Assembly: GCF_964656455.1 (NCBI RefSeq)
Contig: NC_135726.1
Coordinates: 22,269,168-22,333,167, forward strand
Length of the DNA stretch: 64,000 nt
Source of the DNA: Halichoerus grypus
Lineage: Eukaryota > Chordata > Mammalia > Carnivora > Phocidae
Direction: 5' to 3'
Position numbers and translations under genes: made by a program. The notes below the pieces were generated by a model. The model was not told where the DNA came from. It searched no databases and was given only the letters and a program-made list of their open reading frames with translations. Positions 55,401-64,000 of this stretch are shown here, in pieces (the stretch's first letter is position 1; each line of letters opens with the position of its first letter).

Positions 55401-56422
55401 TGTGTTAGCCTCACTTTTGTAACTCCTGCAGAAAAGCCATCCCAGACTGTTCTGTTCTGTGACAGAAGCTATTATCTGTGCGTCTCTTTCTCGGTGCTTG
55501 TGGCAGTGAGGGTGCTCTGGGCCACCTCTCTTTCTTCAGTTTCTTGGAGCTGCTGCAAAAATGAGAGAAAAAAGGCCTGACTGCCCCTTGTGGAGTAGTT
55601 TAAAGAAAGGTTGTCTTCCAATTTATTTCCCTGGGTCTGACTTCAAACCTCTTGGTGCCCATTTTCAGTAGTTTATTCGTGTGAGAAGTCACAGTGTCCT
55701 AAATTCTGAGGAAATTGGTGCTGCTACTCAGAAGGGTATCAGGGAGTGTGGAGGGGCAGTGATCTTGAAAGTAATGTAAAATTCACAGTTTCCAAACTTT
55801 ATAGAAATCATTGCTCACGTAACCTCCACACCATTCACTTTTTCTTCTCCTCTGCTAAACATTGGAAATAGAAGAAAGGCCTGCAGAGGAATTCTCTCTG
55901 GCAGTAGGGTTGAAGGACAAAACCTACCTCAGTCAACACGTCACGTTGGTATCCCTGTTATGCCTGGCTTAGGAGCAGGTATTGAAAGAACGTGTTATGC
56001 CTATTGGGCTTCTCGGGACTTTTAATGTTTATGATCTGATGTACTGCACTTCTCTGTGCTCAGAATGACCTTTCCCTCCTTGCTGTTAAGCTCTCTGCAT
56101 ATACCGAATGACAGCCTCTCTTGGGTGCAAACAAAAGATAGGTAAATAGGTATATTTGATTTTGCAATGATGCCATTTTACAGGAGGATGATGTACAAAA
56201 TTTCAGGCTATGAAAGACTATCCTTTGTTTTATGTCTTTGCGTGGTATGTGCTACCTAAATTGTGTTCTGTCCAGTCTTCCTGAAGATATTTCACATATA
56301 GGGGTGAATATTAGAGTAACCACTTATCTGTCTCTAATTTTACCTTATAAATTTGGAAAATAAAGTCACCCATCTAGGCATATTTTCAAGAACCATTAGT
56401 ACTTCTAAAACTCTGTGGTATC
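55401..56422. other. Intergenic, nothing recognised
   Basis: No named repeat or gene; a 76-codon frame at 55350-55580 is unsupported. Confidence 0.45.
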
Positions 56423-56605
56423 TTTTTTTTAAGATTTTGAGAGAGAGAGAGAGTGAGAGAGCATGAGAGAGAGAGCATAAGCAGGGGGGAGGAGCAGAGG
56501 GAGAGGGAGAAGCAGGCTCCCTGCTGAATCACAGGCTCCATCACAGCACCCTGGGATCATGACCTGAGCTGAAGGCAGATCACCAACTGAGTCCCCAAGG
56601 TACCC
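56423..56605 (-). mobile_element. CAN-SINE, reverse orientation, degraded
   Basis: T run, AAGATTTTGAGAGAGAGAGA (TTTATTTATTT lost), purine body, then CAACTGAGTCCCCAAGGTACCC. Internal and head losses suggest an older copy. 'atctttttttt' on both sides may be a TSD shared with the next SINE. Confidence 0.88.
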
Positions 56606-56607
56606 AT

Positions 56608-56801
56608 CTTTTTTTCAAAGATTTATTTATTTTAAAGAAAGAGGGAACAAGTGAGCAAAAAGGAGAGGCAGGGGCAGAGGGAGAAAGAAACCTAAACAGA
56701 CTCTGCAGTTAGCGAGGAGCTCCATCTCAGGACCCTGAGATCAGGGCCTGAGCTGAAACCAAGAGTTGGATGCTTAACCGACTGTGCCATCCAGGTGCCC
56801 C
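56608..56801 (-). mobile_element. CAN-SINE, reverse orientation, degraded, tandem to the previous
   Basis: CAAAGATTTATTTATTTTAA, body, then GACTGTGCCATCCAGGTGCC. It follows the preceding SINE with only two bases between, in the same orientation. Confidence 0.88.
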
Positions 56802-57806
56802 TAAAAGTCTGATATCTTAAGAAAAAAGTAAATTACAACAGGATAGTAAAATATTTAAGATGCTCTAAACTGAGAACAAATTGTTATCTTTAATTTTGAG
56901 TTAGCATGATTATTAAAATAATAATTATTGAGTTCTGAGCTAAAACATCATTACAAAAAGTTACAACAAAATCAAAACCCACAGCAAAAAAAAAAAAAAA
57001 AAATGGGTACAACTTAGTAATTGTTTTAGGATTTATGTTTAACCTATTTCTTCTAGAGAAGCTGCTCCAAGAACCTGCTATAAAACCTCGACGGATTTCT
57101 GTTTTCTTTGTGACAATGAGTTTGCTTTGCAATCTTCTGAACACTTTGGGTAGGATTCAGTGAGTTTTCAGAAAGCTGTTTTACTCCTATGTAGTAAGAA
57201 TCTGTTATGTAACCTTTGCATATATTCCCCCTAAGGCTTACATTTCTTTGGTGTGCCCATTTGAAATTAATGAGCTTCTGAGGAAAGAACGCACTCTTTT
57301 GTCATCATAAAGATTTCAGGTTCTAGTGACTTTTTTTGTCTTGATGGAATGTTCTGTGTCTCGTGACTGTATGGCTCAGCAAGTGTTGAATGTGAAGTTT
57401 TCTGGAGAAGAGGTGTGAGAAATACTCTTCGTGGTGTAGACTGGATTAGAATGTTGGCAAAGTGTGGTGCCTTTCAATGCTGAGAACATGAATTGATCAC
57501 CTGATAATATCAAGCACAGTATTCTGAAAACTCTGGAAAACATCAGGACAAGAGAAATTTGGGTTTTACAATTTGGGGGGCGGGGAGGAAGAAAGAAAGA
57601 ACCATTTGTTAAGAATCTAATATGCAACATATACTTGCTGTGTGTACTTCCCATGTATCAGGTCACAATGATTGAAGGGCTTCGTTCGAATTTAGGGACC
57701 TGTTCCAAACTTCAAACTTTATGAATAAGAAGTCATTGAGGCTCTAAAGTTAATGTTCTAGGCACACATCCAGCATCTCTTTAGCAGGTAATTATTAGTG
57801 TTTTTG
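56802..57806. other. Intergenic, nothing recognised
   Basis: An A run at 56985-57002 and no gene or nameable repeat. The 84- and 92-codon minus frames are unsupported. Confidence 0.45.
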
Positions 57807-57820
57807 AATAGTTTGTTCTC

Positions 57821-58034
57821 GGGGCGTCTGGGTGGCTCAGTTGGTTAAGTGACTGCCTTTGTCTCAGGTCATGATCCCAGGGTCCTGGGATCGAGCCCCG
57901 CGTTGGGCTCCCTGCTCCGCGGGAAGCCTGCTTCTCCCTCTCCCACTGTCCCTGCTTGTGTTCCCTCTCTCGCTGTCTTTCTCTCTCTGTGTCAATTAAT
58001 TAAATAAATAAAATGTTAAAAATAAATAAATAAA
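57821..58034 (+). mobile_element. CAN-SINE, perfect TSD
   Basis: GGGGCGTCTGGGTGGCTCAG, GGGATCGAGCCCCGCG, tail of AATTAATTAAATAAATAAAA plus a second AAATAAATAAATAAA. Identical 13-base flanks AATAGTTTGTTCT at 57807-57819 and 58035-58047. Confidence 0.96.
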
Positions 58035-58239
58035 AATAGTTTGTTCTTCCTCTTATTGAGATATAGTACCTATTTCTGTGAATTGGTTGATTTATTGGTA
58101 CTGGAACTTGGCGAGGTATCCAAGATCTATATTATATTGTGGGGTATTTTTTTGTTTTGTTTTGTTGTTTTGTCCCTCTCCTTTGTGAAGGAATTTATTT
58201 CAGTTCTGACACTCACTAACCATAGTTAGCACTGACCCC

Positions 58240-59185
58240 ATAGGTTAGGGGCTCCGTGGCACAAGACTGTGCCCACTTCACACACTAGCCTCAGGTATTT
58301 TGTGACTACAAGCAACCTACATTCTTGCCCAGCTTGGCTACACATTCAGAGGTTCCTGCAACGTTTCCCCTGGTTTGATAATTTGTTAGAAAAACTCATA
58401 GAACTCAGGACTAACTGCTATCGAGTTGATCCTTAAACAGCATGGGGATTAGAGGTGCTGACCCCCCACCTCCCACCATGCAGTCAAAAATCTTTATGTA
58501 ACTTTTGATTCCACAAAAACTTATCAATAGCCTGTTTCCCTGAAGCCTCACCAATAACCTAAGCAGTCGATTAATATGTGTGCTGTATGTTATATGTATT
58601 ATATATTGTATTCTCAGAATAAAGTAAGCTAGAGAAAAGAATGTTATGAAGAAAATCATAAGGAAGAGAATATACATTTATAGTACTGTACTGTATTTAT
58701 AAAAAAAAAAAAAAAAAGATGTATAAGTGGACCCGTGCAGTTCAAACCCATGTTTTTATAGTGTCAGTGGTACCTACAATTGCCATTTTATTATAATGAA
58801 TTCAAATGAATAGTCAGAGGAAGAAACCCATAGTGGCAAGGCCTGGAAGGGTCCCGAGAGCAGGGTTTTCTGTCCGTGTGGAGTGAGGGTGGGCCACTGT
58901 CCCATGTCTCTGCATCGGTATGGTCACCAACCGAGAAGCTTTCTGAGCCTCATCGTTTGAGTTTTTACCAAGGTTTCATTACATAGATATGATTGATTGA
59001 ATCACTGGGCACATGATTGAAGTAAGTCTCCAGTTCCTTATCATGAAAGCTCTAACTCTCTAGGCACTTGGCTTTTCTGTAACCCAGACCTCATCCTGAT
59101 GCTGTCTCTGGGCCCTGGAAGGAGTCGCCTCATTTACATAACAAAGACATCCTATCACATTGGAAATTCCAAAGGTTTGTAAAGC
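58240..59185 (+). mobile_element. Old LTR-like repeat, split by a DNA transposon
   Basis: 'cataggttaggggctccgtg' and 'gccagcttggctaca'-type sequence on the left, and 'cactgtcccatgtctctgca', 'accaaccgagaagctttctg', 'cattacatagatatgattga', 'tggaaattccaaaggt' on the right, look like one old LTR of unresolved family. The Tigger-like element at 58424-58770 lies within it, so the LTR is older. Limits and strand are approximate. Confidence 0.4.
58424..58770 (+). mobile_element. Tigger-like non-autonomous DNA transposon
   Basis: Ends are imperfect inverted repeats: 'gagttgatccttaaacagca' on the left against 'cagttcaaacccatgttttt' and 'tagtgtcagtggtacc' on the right. Internal 'aacctaagcagtcgattaat', 'atgttatatgtattatatat' and 'cagaataaagtaagctagag' are characteristic of a common mammalian TcMar family. 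It has no transposase frame. An A run at 58699-58717 interrupts it. Confidence 0.6.
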
Positions 59186-59379
59186 TCTGTGCCAGGAACA
59201 AAGACCAGACATATATTTATATCCATATCTAGATCTACACACATTTTTATTATACTACAGAGGATAATGGAATATTGTAGTACTAATGCTTTCTTATTCA
59301 GAGAGACTTTTTTTTTTTTAAATGAAGGTTGGATATGTCTATTCATATTTTTGTGATGTCAAAAAGGAGAAAGAATTAC

Positions 59380-59394
59380 CTAGCTAGCTAGCTA
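59380..59394. repeat. CTAG tetranucleotide palindrome
   Basis: CTAGCTAGCTAGCT, a self-complementary simple repeat. Confidence 0.9.
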
Positions 59395-59429
59395 TTTATC
59401 TGTCTATGGATTCCCTTAGCAAATCAAGT

Positions 59430-59640
59430 CCTTCCTTCTTGGGAGTCTTTGAGCTTAAATGGCCGTAACTATGGTAAAGGCTCTGCTGGCGGCAGCATCA
59501 GATACCACTTTTATATATGGGGAGGCAAGCTTAAGAGGGTTAAGTGGTTTTTCCAAAATGCTACAGCCAGAGACTATATGGGAATTTAGGCTCTCAAACT
59601 ACCAAGCCCATGCTCTTAATACTAAATCATGCAGACTTCC
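59430..59640 (-). mobile_element. MIR fragment, reverse orientation
   Basis: 'gggttaagtggtttttccaa', 'aatgctacagccagagacta', 'ggaatttaggctctcaaact' and 'catgctcttaatactaaatc' are reversed MIR order. Confidence 0.65.
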
Positions 59641-60005
59641 AGCACAGAGTTAGCCCGGGACTGATTGAGTCAAGGTTAGAGTTTCTGGTAGACCACCCAA
59701 AAAGAGAGCAAGCATTAAAAGGTACTAGAATGCCTGGTTCCATGCAGAACTGAGCGTGCTTCAACCTCAAAAGAAGTGCAAGGGGCACAAATATAAAATA
59801 AGAGAAATATGACAAATCACTTATTTATTTTGATAAATAAAAATCTAGTTACAACAAGCCTGACATCATATTTCAAATTATACCTTTAGTCTTTAAAGTT
59901 TCTGTAATCATTGGTGTCCACTATGATTTCTTATTTAAGTGTTTACAAAGTATTGGTCAAGGGGAATAAATATGCCACCAGGAATTCATGGGGAAACATT
60001 GTATT
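59641..60005. other. Intergenic, nothing recognised
   Basis: No gene or nameable repeat. Confidence 0.45.
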
Positions 60006-60193
60006 TTTTTTTTTTAATTTGTTAAAGATTTTTTGTTTATGAGAGAGAGAGGGCATGAGAGAGAGCAGAAGCCAGGGGAGAGGGAGAAGCAGGCTCCCCA
60101 CTGAGCAGGGAGCCTTCCCTTGATTCCAGGACCCCGGGATCACAACCTGAGCCGAAGGCAGACGCTTAACCAACTGAGCCACCCAGGCACCCC
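60006..60193 (-). mobile_element. CAN-SINE, reverse orientation
   Basis: T run, AAAGATTTTTTGTTTATGAG, purine body and GAGCCACCCAGGCACCCC. Flanks 'ggaaacattgtattttt' and 'ggaacattgtattttt' differ by one A, a near-perfect TSD. A block around the B box is missing. Confidence 0.95.
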
Positions 60194-60194
60194 A

Positions 60195-60550
60195 GGAACA
60201 TTGTATTTTTGTAAAGATAGATTATCTAGAGAAAATTCTTAACATATTATTTCCCTATTATTTAAATTCAGTCTTTAAAAATCCATATTGGAATTCCATT
60301 AACCTGCAAATTAATATAATAATTAACTCATTACCTTAATGGTGCTGTAATTATCTACTAGCTATGATTATATTTTAATTTTTTGAAGTCAAGGCATAAT
60401 GGTTTTACCTATGCTCCCCATACACAAATTTCTCTCTATGCCCTTTTCCCTTGTAGGTTATAACTAGGATATAGAATCCCTATGACAGTTATCTAATCCC
60501 TACCACACCTAGGATAGTCATTTTCCCAGAGCTAGGGTATCCCTATAGTT
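60195..60550. other. Intergenic, nothing recognised
   Basis: AT-rich interval between two SINEs. No gene. Confidence 0.45.
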
Positions 60551-60567
60551 AAAAAAAAAAAAAGGGG

Positions 60568-60769
60568 GGGGCGCCTGGGTGGCTCAGTTGGTTAAGCGAC
60601 TGCCTTCGGCTCAGGTCATGATCCTGGAGTCCCGGGATCGAGTCCCACATCGGGCTCCCTGCTCGGCAGGGAGTCTGCTTCTCCCTCTGACCCTCCTCCC
60701 TCTCATGCTCTCTGTCTCTCATTCTCTCTCTCTCAAATAAATAAAATCTTAAAAAAAAAAAAAAAAAAA
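60568..60769 (+). mobile_element. CAN-SINE in an A-rich target
   Basis: A run then GGGGCGCCTGGGTGGCTCAG, GATCGAGTCCCACATCGGGC, pyrimidine body, AAATAAATAAAATCTT and a long A tail. The target was itself TTAAAAAAAA, repeated after the tail, so this gives a TSD of A-run type. Confidence 0.95.
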
Positions 60770-60783
60770 TTAAAAAAAAAAAA

Positions 60784-61194
60784 AAAGTGCAAGAATTTGA
60801 AAGAAGAAACCCCAAAGTGTTTCTTTATCTGATTCTCTTTCCTAACCTGGGATAGAGCTGCACACTTTGTCTGGGGAGACCTCTGGTCCCAGGTAATGCT
60901 GCCATGCAGTGTAATGATCGCAATCGGGAAGATGATATGATAGGGTAATGAGTTCTGTAAGCTTTCTGGATACGTCTCTTACTTGCTTTTCTGGTGTCTT
61001 AAGCATCCTTATTTGACTGGTTTGGTAATCCAGTCCTGGTTTTGGGATAAGAAAGGCATAAAAATAATAATGTTGAAGGTTGATTCAATACAGCTTAATC
61101 TAAGTAAGAGCTTCACATAGATATTATGGGACAAGGCCAAATTGCAAAAGGTCACTCTGCTGTGTCTTAAAGAGTGGAGATATTCATAGCAACT
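60784..61194. other. Intergenic, nothing recognised
   Basis: No gene or nameable repeat. Confidence 0.45.
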
Positions 61195-61400
61195 CCTTAC
61201 TGAGTGTTTAAATGCTAGATGCTGATTTATTTAGATTAGCCCTCTGATCTTGTAATAACTCTATAAATTAGTTGTGATTATTATTTCAATATTACAGATG
61301 GGGCTTGGAAAGGTGATAGAATTTTCCCAAAATCATGGAGCTAGATGGTGATAGACACCTACACATGACTTCTGATTTTTAAGCTTCTGTCTCTGTCAAT
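61195..61400 (-). mobile_element. MIR fragment, reverse orientation
   Basis: 'actgagtgtttaaatgctag', 'gattagccctctgatcttgt', 'atattacagatggggcttgg', 'aaatcatggagctagatggt' are reversed MIR order. Confidence 0.65.
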
Positions 61401-64000
61401 ATCTTTGTTCTGTCAAGTTGACAATGAGGAGAACTCAGGTCTGTATAACTTCAAAGTCCACATTATTTTTTTTCTTTTTCAAAAATCACCTTCCTTTCCT
61501 GTTTCTTTCTTCAACCCCTCACCCCCAACACAGACACTACAATGCATTACTTAAAAGATCAATAACATACAGGAACCATTTTTCTCTTTAGTCGAGAGGG
61601 GAACAGTGCCATTAGAAAAAAGATTGACAATTGAGTCATAAATACGTTGTTGCTCCGAGGAGCCCAGGGACTGTAAGGAATAGCTAAACTACTTCACTGA
61701 GTACTTCACAGACCTAATGATAAATTTTTATAGTGTTTGATCCTCAGCAACAAATTTACTGATTCTTTAGCTGTGCCCTGTTTGAAGTCTTCGTTGTCAC
61801 AATAAGAGGGCATTAGCTAGTCTGGTTGCTGCATATCAGTGAGTGTTATCCACCTGATATTTGGCCACTGCTACAAGCTACATTGTGGAAAACCTAAGGA
61901 GGTTCATCTAAGATAGAGATGATTGTTGGAATAGGCTGTTAGAGACAGTATTTAGAGGACAAATGAAGAATGCCTTGATTCATCTGACCTCCCCCATCTT
62001 TCATGTCCAACTTGGTTTCAGGTTGATGTCTTGGTGAGGAGTACTACGTACAGATACTATCATGCCTTTGGTCCTTATCTTCTTCTCTTGAGCCTCACTT
62101 AGTTTCTTACAGGACAAAATCCAAAGGCAAAAAAAACCTAAAAACCAGAAAGCCTATTTTTAATGACTCTGAGCAGCAAAAGCAAACAGCGTCTCTGTTG
62201 GATAGAGCTAGTGACTTCTTCAGAGAATTAAATAGTGCCAGTCTTACTAACACTGGTGCATATATCACCAGACATCAGCAGTTATGACAACACTGATGGG
62301 CCTCAGCTGCAGTGGAGCCTTCAAATTGCATTGGAGGCATAGCTTCTGTGTCTGGCGTTGACAGAAGAAAATGTCACTGCAAGTAATCAGAACACAAATT
62401 AGAAACAGGTTAGTCAAAAGAAACAGTCTGCACAGAGATAGAAAATGTGGAGCTGAGACCCACCCTTACATGTATTTGACTTTAAAGCTCCTGACATCCT
62501 AACGGGGGCTTTAGAAAACTTACCAAAAGACTCTATCTCTCTGTTTTCTCAGCTCTCTGTTGTCAAATGCATAGGATTTGAAACGTCATTCTGTGTGCTG
62601 TGTGCTTTATATGCTAGGGCTCAAACATAGGAGCTGGTATTTGTCATATTAGAATAGTATGTCTTTTATAGGCTTGGGATAAACTGGAGAAAGCTTAAAA
62701 GTTCCCCCAGCATGAAGGGCACCACAGAATGTCAATCAGTAAATATAATTGTTTTGATATTATTTATTCCAACTTATATAAGTTAAGACTCACCTTTATA
62801 TAAATTGGTCTCTTTCTGTTCAAATAAGGCTTTAAACCTTTGGACTTCCCCTAGATGGCACATCTTAAATGTATTTCCTCTCTGCTTAGTGAGGTCTTTC
62901 TCCCAGGTCTCCTTATGTGACTAAACATTTCTGGTGACTCAAACAAGATACTTCCGTGTCAGGAACAATTAGGGTCTAACAGCAGTTGAGTGTAGGGTTT
63001 TTACTGAGGTGAAGCTGTTTCTCTTTCGCATTAAGTGCTAGGTGAAATGACTGTTGGCTAACCTCAAGTAAATGAAGTAATTCCACATTATCACCTGTGT
63101 GCTTAGAAAATATGTCAGTGAAAAAAAGAAAAGTTGTAAACTGGTATAGAATGCATTGATAAGTTAGGTTGAATGGATGCCTTCTTTGGAATTGAATTTT
63201 ACATAAAGCAGGAGGTCATAATGCTCATGTGGCCCACCCATTCGTAAAGATAAGTTTGTGAGGGGAACTTGCATTAGAAAGTGCTTTTAGAAGCTTATCT
63301 TGTGCAAACCATAAGTTAGGACTTTCACATCGTCTGTTACAGGGTCATTTGGAAGAAAAATAAGAGCTCAAGAAGTAGTTAAGGCAACACAAGAGCAAAT
63401 TTGTGCCGTTGCCCTTGAATAAAAACATAGACTGTTGTGCCAACTTTTTAAAAAATGGTTACATTTGGTATTTATCAATGACCTCTGGGTATGTCCACAA
63501 GCTAATGGAGACTTCCTTCACAATACACTTTACTCTTGCAAAGTCTAAATGATGTCAGAGAAACAATACAGATATATCATGAAAGGCTATCATCCTATCA
63601 GGTGAAATTACCTCTTCAAGAGAGAGAAATTACTCGAATGCAACAATTCATCTCTCAGCTCTCTCTTCTATATTAAGCAGTATGAGATCAAACATATAAA
63701 ATGTCTACTATTTAGGGGGTTCACTCTGTGTGCACATGTGTCAATAGAAGTTTCAGAGTTTATCAAGTCTAAGACCAAAATCAAATATCCCCTCTTACAT
63801 GTAGCCGTTTATAACACCTCTCCCCTAACCAGGACACTGAAACACCTTCCCTTCTCTGATGTACAATCCAGACCTCTGGTGTGGAATTTAGAAGTATTCT
63901 CCCATCTTCTAGGAGTGCTAAGTTAAGATGTCTGTCAGCTTTTAGCACTCATTAGGGGATTGTTTTAGTTTAAATAATTTCTTTGTCCAAATTCATGCTT
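61401..64000. other. Intergenic, nothing recognised
   Basis: The last 2.6 kb has no SINE, L1, LTR or coding frame I can support; a 62-codon frame near 63738 is background. Confidence 0.45.

Noticed and set aside
7328..60769. tRNA genes suggested by A- and B-box motifs
   Set aside because: All such motifs lie in CAN-SINE heads, which derive from a tRNA but lack an intact cloverleaf.

Overview
This window is nuclear DNA from a carnivoran mammal, and I found no functional protein-coding gene in it. The best evidence for the lineage is about two dozen copies of a tRNA-derived SINE. The copies start near GGGGCGCCTGGGTGGCTCAG, run through a pyrimidine-rich body and end in AAATAAATAAAATCTTTAAAA. 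This is the Carnivora CAN-SINE (SINEC). The copies look like the arctoid type (bear, seal or mustelid) and not the dog SINEC_Cf or the felid form, so an arctoid caniform is my inference. Older mammalian repeats (MIR, L2, MER5, MLT1-like LTRs, L1) and microsatellites fill in the background. Almost every open reading frame is short and falls in a repeat or in AT-rich DNA.

Layout. 1-7.3 kb: old MIR, L2 and MER5 pieces plus a quiet, repeat-poor AT-rich stretch (3.4-6.0 kb). 7.3-34 kb: intergenic DNA with scattered SINEs, MaLR LTR remnants, MIRs, a 170-bp polypyrimidine tract and a six-copy 16-bp minisatellite. 34.3-38.5 kb: an L1-rich, SINE-dense and heavily rearranged interval. It holds an L1 whose 5' part is inverted in the twin-priming pattern. 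It also holds a second-order foldback duplication of part of that L1 and its SINE, landed inside another SINE. 39.4-39.9 kb: an MLT1-like LTR.

40.45-47.21 kb: one nearly full-length endogenous gammaretrovirus-like (class I) provirus on the minus strand. It is flanked by a 4-bp GTGT target duplication. In sense order it has a 5' LTR, a tRNA-Glu-type primer binding site, a leader, gag (myristoylation-type N-terminus, PPWY late motif, capsid, one CCHC knuckle), protease (DTGA), reverse transcriptase (YVDD), RNase H, integrase (D,D-35-E), a vestige of env, a polypurine tract and a 3' LTR. It is defective: there are several frameshifts and stops, env is almost wholly missing, and the 5' LTR has lost the TATA segment still present in the 3' LTR. 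By eye the LTRs differ at roughly 10% of positions, so this is an old, fixed-type insertion.

47.2-64 kb: intergenic DNA with more SINEs, MIRs, a MER5, an LTR remnant split by a Tigger-like DNA element and a small GC/CpG-richer patch near 55.2-55.4 kb. I found no new gene system, CRISPR array, tRNA or rRNA gene. The most interesting content is structural: the rearranged L1/SINE interval and the architecture and decay of the provirus. All family names are from recognition by eye and coordinates of old repeats are approximate.
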